64,000 nucleotides of DNA from Bacteroidetes bacterium ADurb.Bin013 (GTDB lineage Bacteria > Bacteroidota > Bacteroidia > Bacteroidales > UBA932). Positions 46,407 through 55,885 of the stretch are shown here, piece after piece. Location of the stretch: positions 1-64,000 of the forward strand of contig MWFB01000006.1 in assembly GCA_002071385.1 (NCBI GenBank), in the 5' to 3' direction. How positions within the stretch are numbered: the first letter of the stretch is position 1; each line of letters opens with the position of its first letter. The notes under the pieces are model-generated. The model did no database searches, was not told where the DNA came from, and was given only the letters and a program-made list of their open reading frames with translations. The position numbers and the translations under genes were made by a program.

Positions 46407-49220
46407 ATGAAGAAATTTTTAACCACTTTTCTAGTTCTGCTATTGGCAGGAATCTACGGCTATTCACAAATGGCCAATCCACAGGAGCCCTTGAAGATCG
46501 ATCCTGCAGTTCGTATAGGTAAACTTGACAACGGACTTACCTACTACATAAGGCATAACACAAAGCCTGAAAACCGTGCCGAATTTTACCTTTTCACGAA
46601 TGTGGGAGCCATACAGGAAACCAAAGCCCAGGCGGGTCTGGCACACTTCCTTGAGCACATGGCACTCAACGGCACCAGGAATCTTCCTGGCAAGATGCTC
46701 ATCAGTTACCTGGAAAGCATAGGTTGCAGTTTTGGCAGGAACATCAATGCGGGTACAGGGGTTGAACAAACCATGTACATGCTCAACAATATTCCCATGC
46801 TCCGGGAAGGAGTCTTGGATACCTGCCTGCTGATCATGCACGATTATGCCGCTTTTGTGACAAACGACCCCCAAGAAATTGACAAGGAAAGGGGTGTGAT
46901 CATAGAAGAATTGCGTACACGCAGAACAGCCCAGTGGCGTATGTTCGAAGCCTCGCTGCCCTATCTGTACAAAGGTTCAAAATATGCCGAATGCAACCTG
47001 ATAGGTACCATAGAAGGACTTCAGACATTCCCCGCATCGGAACTGCATGACTTTTACAAGACCTGGTACCGCCCCGATCATCAGGCTGTCATTGTAGTGG
47101 GAGATGTTGATGTGGACCAGGTTGAAAGCAAGCTCAAAGCGCTTTTCCAGGACATACCGGCCCCTACCACCCCCAGCCCCAAGAAAGTGATCCCGGTACC
47201 GGAAAACGACGATCCCATAGTCGGAATCATTACAGACCCTGAAGCACAAAACACAGGGATAGAATTCATTATCAAATCCGAACCTATTCCCTACACCATG
47301 CGTTCTTTAGGAATGATATACATGGTAGATATGTTCAAATCGTTCGTTTCCAGAATGATGAACGACCGTTTTCAGGAAATCGCACAACAACCCGATGCTC
47401 CTTTCCTGGGTGCGGGCATGAGCTTTTCCTCCATAACCACCTCTGCAGATGCTACCATGTTCACTGTACAAAGCAGGGATGGTGAAGGTGCCCGGGCATT
47501 TGAAGCCCTTATGACCGAGGTGGAGAAAATGAAACGGTATGGATTCACAGATGGCGAACTGGAACGTGCCAAAACCAATTTCCTGCGCCGCCTGGAACGT
47601 GCAGCAGAGAATGCGGCGGACAGGATGAACAGTGAGTTCATCAACACCATGATGAGCCATTATGCTTTCAATGAGCCCATCCTGGACCCCGCATATGAAC
47701 TGGAAGTTGCGAAAGGATACCTTCCTTTCATTACTCTTGACCAGCTCAACCAGCTGGCACAGCAATTCATAACGGAAGAAAACCGTATTCTGCTTGTAAG
47801 CGGTCCGGAGCGCGAAGGCCTGCAGATCCCCTCCGAGCAGGAACTCCTGGATATCATCAGGAAGGTGAAAGATATGGAAATTCAAGCTTATGCAGAAGAA
47901 GTATCCGACGAACCTCTTGTCAACGTGGACGCCATAGTGCCAGGAAAGATAATCAGCCAACAGGAAGGTGCTTTTGAAAGTGTGGTATGGACCCTCTCCA
48001 ATGGCATCAAGGTGGTTATAAAACCCACTGCGCACAAAAAGGACGAAGTATTATTCTCCCTGCAGAACGACGGAGGACTCTCCATAGTTCCTGAAGACCT
48101 GTTGCCTTCGCTGGAAAGTAACGTTTTCACCCTCTGGTCGCAAAGCAACGGGGTAGGCAATTTCAACGCCACATCGCTCAAACGCAAGCTTACCGGTAAG
48201 ATTGCCAACGCCTCTCCCTTCATTAGTAGTTACGACCAGGGCATTAGAGGAAGCGCTTCGCCTCAGGATATTCAGACCCTGCTGGAGCTGGTATATGCCC
48301 ACATTGTCACACCACGCTTTGTGGAAAGTGAATTTGAAGCCCCCATGGCCCAGCTCAAAGCCATAGTCCCCAATATGGAGAAAACACCCAATTTCGTTCT
48401 TCAGAAGGAACTTATGAAAACCGTTTTCAACAACAACCCACGCAGCCAACTGGTTTCGAGTGAATTGCTGGAAAAAGTGTCTCTGGCGAACCTGGAAAAA
48501 GCATACAGATTGTGCTTTGCCAATAACAACGGGGCAGTAGTCACCATAGTTGGTAATGTTGATCCGGAAGCTTTGAAACCCCTGGTGGAACTTTACCTGG
48601 GTTCATTACCATCTGCTACAAAGCCTGCCGTGTGGGTAAAAGACAATAACCGCATCCGCAAAGGAATGGTGGAAAATCATTTCAATGTCGTGATGGAAAC
48701 GCCCAAAACAAGCATCGTGAATGTCTATTCGGCGGACATGGAATACAACCTGAACAACGATATATACCTGGATGCCGTTCAGTCCATTCTCAATATGACC
48801 TATACCAAGACCCTCAGGGAAGATGAAGGCGGGACCTATGGAGCATCGGTTCAGAAAATAAGCTCGAGTCAGCCCGAAGAGTACGGAGGCATTATCATTG
48901 TTTTTGATACCGATCCGGAAAGACAGGAAAGAATGAGCCAGGTGGTCAGGAACGATTTCCTTAATCTTGGCCAGAACGGTCCATCAGATGAGTATGTAAC
49001 CAAAACCAGGGAGAACTTCCTTAAAAACCGCCAGGAAAACGTTATCAGGAACAGTTTCTGGCAGCAGTCACTCATCAGCTTCTATACAGAGGAGCTGGAT
49101 ATTGTAACAGGTTACGAAGAGATTGTCAAAGGGATTACTCCTTCCAGTGTACAGGAATTCATCAAGAATTTCCTGAAACAGAATAATTACATTGACATCA
49201 AAATGAATCCTGCCCAGTAA
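46407..49220 (+). CDS. M16-family zinc metallopeptidase (insulinase/pitrilysin)
   Basis: Periplasmic peptidase of 937 aa. The signal peptide spans residues 1-21. The inverted zinc motif HFLEH (His80, Glu83, His84) is followed by the third ligand region RGVIIEELRTRR. Two more M16C-type domains follow, including the non-catalytic second half from about 530. The length matches single-chain bacterial M16 enzymes. It probably degrades peptides or outer-membrane-derived fragments. The stop lies inside the 3' end of the converging methyltransferase gene (23-base overlap). Confidence 0.93.
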   Translation: MKKFLTTFLVLLLAGIYGYSQMANPQEPLKIDPAVRIGKLDNGLTYYIRHNTKPENRAEFYLFTNVGAIQETKAQAGLAHFLEHMALNGTRNLPGKMLISYLESIGCSFGRNINAGTGVEQTMYMLNNIPMLREGVLDTCLLIMHDYAAFVTNDPQEIDKERGVIIEELRTRRTAQWRMFEASLPYLYKGSKYAECNLIGTIEGLQTFPASELHDFYKTWYRPDHQAVIVVGDVDVDQVESKLKALFQDIPAPTTPSPKKVIPVPENDDPIVGIITDPEAQNTGIEFIIKSEPIPYTMRSLGMIYMVDMFKSFVSRMMNDRFQEIAQQPDAPFLGAGMSFSSITTSADATMFTVQSRDGEGARAFEALMTEVEKMKRYGFTDGELERAKTNFLRRLERAAENAADRMNSEFINTMMSHYAFNEPILDPAYELEVAKGYLPFITLDQLNQLAQQFITEENRILLVSGPEREGLQIPSEQELLDIIRKVKDMEIQAYAEEVSDEPLVNVDAIVPGKIISQQEGAFESVVWTLSNGIKVVIKPTAHKKDEVLFSLQNDGGLSIVPEDLLPSLESNVFTLWSQSNGVGNFNATSLKRKLTGKIANASPFISSYDQGIRGSASPQDIQTLLELVYAHIVTPRFVESEFEAPMAQLKAIVPNMEKTPNFVLQKELMKTVFNNNPRSQLVSSELLEKVSLANLEKAYRLCFANNNGAVVTIVGNVDPEALKPLVELYLGSLPSATKPAVWVKDNNRIRKGMVENHFNVVMETPKTSIVNVYSADMEYNLNNDIYLDAVQSILNMTYTKTLREDEGGTYGASVQKISSSQPEEYGGIIIVFDTDPERQERMSQVVRNDFLNLGQNGPSDEYVTKTRENFLKNRQENVIRNSFWQQSLISFYTEELDIVTGYEEIVKGITPSSVQEFIKNFLKQNNYIDIKMNPAQ

Positions 49221-49965
49221 TATCCCACAAAACATGAATCCAGACAGGGCTCCTTGAGGGCCCTGTCTTGTTTTGTATGAACTCCAGGCCTTTGGCAAAA
49301 AGACATGCCAGTCGTGCAGGAAAAGACAAACGTGGTTTTTCCAGGTGTTTTCCGCAATTGATGCAGGGTTCCTCCTGCTGGTAAGAACCGTAGGGAAATC
49401 CAAAACGTTCATATACCGCGTAGGATAAACGGTTTGTCTTATATACACCTCTGCCGGGGTACTCGGTTCTTGAGAAGGGCATGTTGCCGAAGAGAGACAT
49501 AAGCTGCTGCAGGTCAAAAGAGTTGACATGACCCGTGGTAGGATTGATGCTTCCGCAGTGAATGCAGCGGGTAGCGTGAACTCTCAGGTCTTGCCTGAAA
49601 GGCACCCCGATGAGAAGATACCTTCTGGTAACACGCAGCAATTCCGCACAAGCCTTTTCCAGCTTCTGAGGCGGGATATGTTCCAGTACCTCTGTACAGA
49701 TGACCAGGTCAAAAGATTTGTCCGGGAAATCAAGTGCTTTGATGTCACCCTGCACACAAGCTACGCGGGGGTGGACAATACCGGGCATGTTCAGGTCCAG
49801 GGCGGTGACAGAAGGATAAATTCCTGCCAGTTTCAGTGTGATGTACCCTTCGCGGCATCCTGCCTCCAGCACCTGTTCGGCATGGGAAGGGAGCATACGC
49901 ATTATGGAATCCACGCGTTGCAATTCCACTTCTTTACGACGGTATTGTGCTGTATCGAACCTCAT
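49198..49965 (-). CDS. class I SAM-dependent methyltransferase
   Basis: Methyltransferase of 255 aa. Motif I is VLEAGCREGYITLKL, motif II LVICTEVLEHIPP and motif III YLLIGVPF. Downstream are two CxxC pairs (CIHCG and CINCG), possibly a zinc site, which is unusual in plain Methyltransf_11 proteins. ATG at 49965 overlaps the stop of the glycosyltransferase gene (ATGA), so coupled translation and a shared pathway such as cell-surface glycan modification are likely. The in-frame extension to 50037 is rejected. Confidence 0.85.
   Translation of the reverse strand: MRFDTAQYRRKEVELQRVDSIMRMLPSHAEQVLEAGCREGYITLKLAGIYPSVTALDLNMPGIVHPRVACVQGDIKALDFPDKSFDLVICTEVLEHIPPQKLEKACAELLRVTRRYLLIGVPFRQDLRVHATRCIHCGSINPTTGHVNSFDLQQLMSLFGNMPFSRTEYPGRGVYKTNRLSYAVYERFGFPYGSYQQEEPCINCGKHLEKPRLSFPARLACLFAKGLEFIQNKTGPSRSPVWIHVLWDITGQDSF
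49242..49268. terminator. hairpin terminator for the M16 gene within the methyltransferase 3' end
   Basis: Inverted repeat 49242-49250 with 49260-49268, extended after a small bulge by ACAAAACA upstream and TGTTTTGT downstream. The T-rich tail reads in the plus direction. Confidence 0.6.
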
Positions 49966-50966
49966 ATTTTCTTGCTCACTCTTTGGAATAACTGGAAATA
50001 GGGAAACAACGGAAATGGCAAACGCCGGTGCAGGCAAAACAGCAGCCGTAAGGACTTGAACGTACCAAAGGAATTTATTGAACAGTACTTCAGAAAACGC
50101 AGCAAGATCTCATTGGCCAAAATATAAGGCCTGACCATAAGGCTCTTTTCGTTCGTTTTATAAAGACTTTCACACCATGACAGTATGTCCCTGTAATGTT
50201 CCTGTTCCCTTTCAGGCCGGATATCCATTCCGGTCAGCCTCAGGTGAGCAGACAGCTCTTCGGCTGCAGGCCGATAGCCCATCTTCTTCAACAATGAGCT
50301 GTATACACGGGATGCATGTTTCATTTGCGCTTCGGAATGTTCCGAGGATATCTGCCCCGGACTGCGGCGGTAATACGTAAGGTAACGGGGAAGCAGGTGG
50401 AAATCACCGGCAAAGACTGCCCTGCTCCACAATTCAAAATCATGCGAAAAAGAAAAGGATTCATCATACCGGAGGTTCTGCTCTACCAGGAAAGAGCGCC
50501 TAACCATCACGGAGGAATGGACCAGGGAACAGCGGAATAATGTGGAGCATCTGATTTGTCCCGGATATAAAGGGAAACGTACTGCCTTGACCGGGTGCCC
50601 CGTATGGTCTGTTTCGTAAACATACGTTCCCAGGCCGGCGGCAGCAGGATGCTTTTCCATATATTCAACCTGTTTTTCCAGCTTTTGAGGGGCCCAGAAA
50701 TCATCAGCATCCAGGACGGCCATATACTTACCTGAAGCTTCAGCAATAGCCCTGTTCCTTGAAAAAGCGGCTCCGCTGCGTGTCTCGTTCCTGAAAACCC
50801 TAAGGCAGGGGTCTTTGCGGTTTTCCAGTATATGGCCGGTACCGTCGGTAGAAGCATCATCCACAACCACTATCTCAAAGTCCCTGAAAGTTTGGGCAAA
50901 GACGCTGTCCAGTGCCGCTTCTATGTAAGCCTGCGCGTTGAACGCAGCCATAATTACTGAAACCAT
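49962..50966 (-). CDS. family 2 glycosyltransferase
   Basis: GT-A-fold glycosyltransferase of 334 aa. Motifs: MVSVIMAAFNAQAYIEAALDS (residues 1-20 region), VVVDDASTDGTG and AVLDADDFW with the DxD metal site. It probably adds sugars to a surface polysaccharide or LPS. ATG at 50966 is the canonical GT2 start; the longer frame to 51008 would run through the gap terminator. The -7 box lies 3 bases before this ATG. It is followed by a methyltransferase gene with a 4-base overlap. Confidence 0.9.
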   Translation of the reverse strand: MVSVIMAAFNAQAYIEAALDSVFAQTFRDFEIVVVDDASTDGTGHILENRKDPCLRVFRNETRSGAAFSRNRAIAEASGKYMAVLDADDFWAPQKLEKQVEYMEKHPAAAGLGTYVYETDHTGHPVKAVRFPLYPGQIRCSTLFRCSLVHSSVMVRRSFLVEQNLRYDESFSFSHDFELWSRAVFAGDFHLLPRYLTYYRRSPGQISSEHSEAQMKHASRVYSSLLKKMGYRPAAEELSAHLRLTGMDIRPEREQEHYRDILSWCESLYKTNEKSLMVRPYILANEILLRFLKYCSINSFGTFKSLRLLFCLHRRLPFPLFPYFQLFQRVSKKI

Positions 50967-50969
50967 ACG

Positions 50970-50977
50970 CAAATATA
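50970..50977 (-). promoter_or_regulatory. -7 box directly upstream of the glycosyltransferase gene
   Basis: On the minus strand TATATTTG, 3 bases before the ATG, and adjoining the T-tract of the upstream gap terminator. A leaderless transcript is predicted if it is active. Confidence 0.4.
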
Positions 50978-50979
50978 AA

Positions 50980-51016
50980 AAAACCGGATGTATTCCCTCA
51001 GAAAACATCCGGTTTT
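50980..51016 (-). terminator. rho-independent terminator of gap
   Basis: A perfect 12-bp stem (50980-50991 with 51005-51016) followed on the minus strand by a run of T (from 50983 downward). It starts 17 bases after the gap stop. Confidence 0.85.
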
Positions 51017-51032
51017 ACATGGAAAGGACTGC

Positions 51033-52058
<1,026 letters not shown>

Positions 52059-52065
52059 TCAACAG

Positions 52066-52095
52066 CAAAGTTAATACATGGAGCGATAAGCTCAA
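52066..52095 (-). promoter_or_regulatory. promoter of gap
   Basis: Minus strand: TTG (52095-52093), a 19-base spacer and TAACTTTG (52073-52066). Leader of about 25 bases. Confidence 0.75.
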
Positions 52096-52119
52096 AAAAA
52101 TTCATTAAATTCGCAAATT

Positions 52120-52920
52120 ATGCATATACTGATTACTAACGACGACGGGTATACCTCAAAAGGGCTCCAGGCACTCATAGAAATGGCCCGCCAGTTTGGC
52201 GATATTACCGTAGTGGCACCCCAGTATCCGCAAAGTGCCATGTCCAACGCCGTTAGTATTGGAAAACTGTTGCGGATGGTCCCTGTGGGAAGTCCAGATG
52301 GTTTGCCGGAAAATGGCGTACAGCGGTATTACTGTTCGGGGACCCCTGTTGATTGTGTGAAAATGGCCCTGAACTTGCTCTTTGACTCACGTCGTCCCGA
52401 CCTGTTACTATCGGGCATCAACCACGGATTCAACGGCTCTTCTGCAGTTCTCTATTCCGGAACGCTGGCAGCCACGCGTGAAGGTGCCCTATACAAAATC
52501 CCTTCCCTGGCCTTCAGCCTGAACGACCACCAGACCAATGCGGATTTTTCTGCCAGTATATTTTACGGAAAACAGATCATCGAAACATTCATTGCATCTC
52601 CCCCGGCTCCCTTTACTTATGTAAATGTGAACATACCCCAGGGCAGCATTGACGAGATAAACGGGATCCGCCTGTGCCGCTTTGGCATGGGAGCCTGGAT
52701 CAAGGAAATTGAAACCCGTACGGACCCCTATGGTCACCCCTATTACTGGATGGTTGGCGAATATGAAAACCTTGAGCCCAATGAACCCGATTGTGACCAT
52801 AACCTTCTTGAACAGCATTATGTAACCATAGTCCCGCATAAAATAGACAATACAAACTATCCCGAGCTGGAACGTTTGAAGGATGCGTGGAAAGATCTGA
52901 CCTGGGAAAAGAAAAAGTAA
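52120..52920 (+). CDS. surE: 5'/3'-nucleotidase SurE
   Basis: Metal-dependent nucleotidase of 266 aa. The N-terminal ILITNDDGYTSKG contains the ND-D metal ligands, and SGINHGFNG together with YSGTLAATREG are SurE motifs. A TAAATTCG sequence at 52106 is a near match to a -7 box. The surE-lpxB order is common in Bacteroidota. The fusion gene starts 6 bases after the stop. Confidence 0.96.
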   Translation: MHILITNDDGYTSKGLQALIEMARQFGDITVVAPQYPQSAMSNAVSIGKLLRMVPVGSPDGLPENGVQRYYCSGTPVDCVKMALNLLFDSRRPDLLLSGINHGFNGSSAVLYSGTLAATREGALYKIPSLAFSLNDHQTNADFSASIFYGKQIIETFIASPPAPFTYVNVNIPQGSIDEINGIRLCRFGMGAWIKEIETRTDPYGHPYYWMVGEYENLEPNEPDCDHNLLEQHYVTIVPHKIDNTNYPELERLKDAWKDLTWEKKK

Positions 52921-52926
52921 CAGATC

Positions 52927-54540
52927 ATGCGTTATTTCATCATATCTGGCGAAGTGTCCGGTGATCTTTACGCCAAACAGCTAATGCAGGCTCTGGCGGA
53001 AGCAGATCCGCTGGCAGAGTTCAAATACAGGGGACCAGGCAGCAGGTCGGCCGTGATGGGATTTGCGGAGGTGGCCAGACAGCTGGGTTCCCACATAAAG
53101 GAATTGCGCCGGTGTCGGAAAGATGTCCTTGAATATGCTCCCGATGTGCTAATCCTGGTGGATTACCCCGGGTTCAACCTTCACATGGCCCGTTTCGCTT
53201 CACGTAAGGGCATCAAGACATTTTACTATATAGCGCCAAAAGTATGGGCTTCTCGCGAATACCGTCTGCGGACCATCCGGAAATACGTCACGCAGCTTTA
53301 TGTCATATTCCCCTTTGAAGTAGACTACTTTACTTCCAAAAGGATCAATGCAGTATACCTGGGTAATCCCGTTCTGGACAACCTTGCAGATACACTGGAA
53401 AAATCTGACCCGCCCGAAGTTTTCGCACGAAAATATAAAATAGGGGCAGATCCTGTGTTGGCCATTCTGCCTGGAAGCCGCCTGAACGAGATCAATTTCC
53501 TGCTACCTCGGGTAAAGGATATCATCAACAAATTCAACGATTACCAGTGGATCGTCGCAGCCACTCCCTCCATCCCCATAGCCGTTTACGATAACATCCT
53601 CAAAGACCTTCCGGTGCGCGTGATCTACGGACATACACACGAGATCCTGCAACAAGCCGAGGCAGCACTCATCACCAGCGGCACTGCCACGCTCGAGGCA
53701 GCCCTGCTGAATTGTCCCCAGGTGGTATGCTACGGAGGCAATCCTCTCTCGGTGGCCATTGCCCGTCTGATAATCAAAGTGAAGCACATATCCCTGCCAA
53801 ACCTGATCCTGGAGAAAAACTCGGTCCGGGAACTCATTCAAAAGGAATGCAATCCTGTCCGGATGGAAGAAGAATTGCGCCTTTTGCTCAAAGGACGGCA
53901 GAGGAGAAGGAGCGTCCTTGCAGATTACAAACGGCTGGCAAGGATCCTGGGAATGGACGGGGCCACGGAGCGCATTGCCCGCCATATGTATACCCTCCTT
54001 ACAGGAGGCCACAAGGTACCCCGGTACAGGGTGTACACCACTACCCCGCTTGGCAACTTTCAATTCTCGGCAAATGAATACGAAGAAATCACGGCCTGTG
54101 AATTCGAGGACAATTATAACCTGAAAGGTTTTTATAAAAGTGGGGAACTCATGGACCCCGAAGAGCCAAAACCGCCCATCCTGTTGCTGGCTCTTGAACA
54201 GCTGGACGAATACTTCAAGGGAACGCGCCGTACATTCAATTTGCCCTTAAAGATAGAAGGCACAGATTTTCAAAAGACCGTATGGGAAAACCTAAAAAAT
54301 ATACCTTACGGCACAACGCTTTCATACGCAGAACTTGCCGCCAGGTCAGGCAATCCCAAAGCTGCACGTGCTGTAGGCCAGGCAAGCAACGCCAATCCCT
54401 TTGCCATAGTCATTCCATGCCACCGTATTATTGGAGCAGACGGTTCGCTTGTGGGATACGCTTCGGGACTGGGACGCAAGCAGAAGCTTCTGGCCATGGA
54501 AAAATCCTATGCGCCTGAATCTTCCAACGCACTTTTTTAG
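52927..54540 (+). CDS. lpxB: lipid-A-disaccharide synthase fused to O6-alkylguanine-DNA alkyltransferase
   Basis: One uninterrupted frame of 537 codons carries two unrelated enzymes. Residues 1 to about 362 form LpxB, which joins UDP-diacylglucosamine and lipid X in lipid A synthesis: SGEVSGDLYAKQL, VDYPGFNLHMARFA, FYYIAPKVWASREYR and LPGSRLNEI are all intact. Residues about 376-537 form an Ogt/MGMT-type DNA repair protein, with a degenerate N-terminal subdomain, TVWENLKNIPYGTTLSYAELA and the suicide-thiol motif IPCHR (Cys498). Typical Bacteroidota LpxB ends near residue 370, so its stop codon has been lost. The linker is short (about 12 residues, TGGHKVPRYR). Met358 could be an internal start for a free Ogt. 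Confidence 0.93.
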   Translation: MRYFIISGEVSGDLYAKQLMQALAEADPLAEFKYRGPGSRSAVMGFAEVARQLGSHIKELRRCRKDVLEYAPDVLILVDYPGFNLHMARFASRKGIKTFYYIAPKVWASREYRLRTIRKYVTQLYVIFPFEVDYFTSKRINAVYLGNPVLDNLADTLEKSDPPEVFARKYKIGADPVLAILPGSRLNEINFLLPRVKDIINKFNDYQWIVAATPSIPIAVYDNILKDLPVRVIYGHTHEILQQAEAALITSGTATLEAALLNCPQVVCYGGNPLSVAIARLIIKVKHISLPNLILEKNSVRELIQKECNPVRMEEELRLLLKGRQRRRSVLADYKRLARILGMDGATERIARHMYTLLTGGHKVPRYRVYTTTPLGNFQFSANEYEEITACEFEDNYNLKGFYKSGELMDPEEPKPPILLLALEQLDEYFKGTRRTFNLPLKIEGTDFQKTVWENLKNIPYGTTLSYAELAARSGNPKAARAVGQASNANPFAIVIPCHRIIGADGSLVGYASGLGRKQKLLAMEKSYAPESSNALF

Positions 54541-54567
54541 TATATTTGTAAGATAAATTATTAACCT

Positions 54568-55692
54568 ATGAAATTTGTTGTATCAAGCTCAGAATTGTTG
54601 GGAAGACTACAATCCGTAAGCAGGGTTATCGCTTCCAAGAACACATTGCCCATACTGGACAATTTCCTGTTTGACCTGACCGGGGATTCACTCACCATTA
54701 CGGCCTCAGACCTGGAAACCACCTTACATACCACCATGCCCATTGACAACGTGGTAGAAAAAGGCAGTATTGCCATTCCGGCCCGTATCCTGACAGATTC
54801 ACTCAAGGAATTTCCGGAGCAACCCCTGACATTTGCTTTCAACAAAGAACAGAATATAATAGAATTCACCTGGACGACCGGTAAATTCCAGGTTCCCGCA
54901 TTTCCGGCAGAAGATTACCCTGTAGCCAAAGAACCCAATGACAACCTGTCCATCACATTCTCCCCGGACGTCTTGCTGGAAGGTATAAACCGCACCCTTT
55001 ATGCAACAGGTGACGAGGAGTTGCGCCCTGTGATGAACGGCATTTTCTTTGACCTGAAAACCAACGGTGCCAACCTGGTGGCCTCGGATTCCTACAAACT
55101 GGTTTGCTACACTAGATCCGATGTCAAATCCTCCGAAGATGCCTCTTTCATCCTCCCCAAAAAACCGGCCAACATACTCAGGAACCTTCTTGTCAAGATG
55201 GAAGACGATGTCACCATATCCTTCGATAAAACCAACGCCTTCTTCAACTTCGGTTCCTACCGCATGACATGCCGCCTGGTGGAAGGAAACTACCCTGCAT
55301 ACAGGAGTGTCATTCCCCAGAACAATCCCAACAACATCATCGCGGACCGGATAGAACTGATGAACGCGGTACGTCGCATAAGCGTATGCGCCAACCAGGC
55401 AACCAACCTCATCAGACTGCTCTTTTCTGCCAACCAGATATTCGTCTCGGCCCAGGATGTCGAATTCCGCATTGCCGCCCAGGAACGCATCTCCTGCCAG
55501 TACGACGGTCCAGCCATTGAGATGGGATTCAAATCTGTGTTTCTGGCGGAGATCCTGGCCAACCTTCCGGGTACCGAGGTTAACATTGCCCTGAGCGACC
55601 CCTCACGCGTAGGCCTCATCACCCCCATTTACACAGAACCGGAAAACGAGGAACTCTGCGCCCTGCTCATGCCTATGATGATCACCCAGTAG
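54568..55692 (+). CDS. dnaN: DNA polymerase III subunit beta (sliding clamp)
   Basis: Ring-shaped processivity clamp of 374 aa with three similar domains. The N-terminus MKFVVSSSELLGRLQSVSRVI, internal TLPILDNFLFD and C-terminal LCALLMPMMITQ (clamp MPMxL-like end) match bacterial DnaN. No dnaA is nearby, so this is not the usual origin-linked dnaA-dnaN pair. The nested palindrome begins directly after the stop codon. Confidence 0.97.
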   Translation: MKFVVSSSELLGRLQSVSRVIASKNTLPILDNFLFDLTGDSLTITASDLETTLHTTMPIDNVVEKGSIAIPARILTDSLKEFPEQPLTFAFNKEQNIIEFTWTTGKFQVPAFPAEDYPVAKEPNDNLSITFSPDVLLEGINRTLYATGDEELRPVMNGIFFDLKTNGANLVASDSYKLVCYTRSDVKSSEDASFILPKKPANILRNLLVKMEDDVTISFDKTNAFFNFGSYRMTCRLVEGNYPAYRSVIPQNNPNNIIADRIELMNAVRRISVCANQATNLIRLLFSANQIFVSAQDVEFRIAAQERISCQYDGPAIEMGFKSVFLAEILANLPGTEVNIALSDPSRVGLITPIYTEPENEELCALLMPMMITQ

Positions 55693-55813
55693 AGTGCCGC
55701 GCACTTTTGATACATTGACCTATATAACAGATAGTTAACAAAAGAGCTCCCCCAGAGAGCTCTTTTGTTATATCACTGTAAGCCAATCTCATACATCAAA
55801 AGTGCGCGGCACT
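55693..55813. repeat. nested palindromic element between dnaN and the exonuclease gene
   Basis: A perfect 19-bp inverted repeat forms the outer ends (55693-55711 with 55795-55813). Inside it a 13-bp perfect stem with a 7-base loop (55737-55749 with 55757-55769) is followed by TTTTGTTAT, a likely terminator for dnaN. The outer arm begins AGTGCCGCG, as does the sequence just after the pckA stop. Total length 121 bp; it may be a MITE-like or REP-like unit. Confidence 0.8.
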
Positions 55814-55854
55814 ATTTTCCCGTCCTTGGCAAGGAGAAACTCCATTAATTTTTG

Positions 55855-55862
55855 TACTTTTG
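55855..55862 (+). promoter_or_regulatory. -7 box for the exonuclease gene
   Basis: TACTTTTG, 23 bases before the ATG at 55886. The region sits just past the palindromic element. Confidence 0.45.
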
Positions 55863-55885
55863 TGACTCATAAAGCCCAAATCAAC

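Noticed and set aside
54568..55813. dnaN with nearby palindromes as a replication origin
   Set aside because: No dnaA gene, DnaA-box cluster or A+T-rich unwinding region seen; the palindrome fits a terminator or repeat element.
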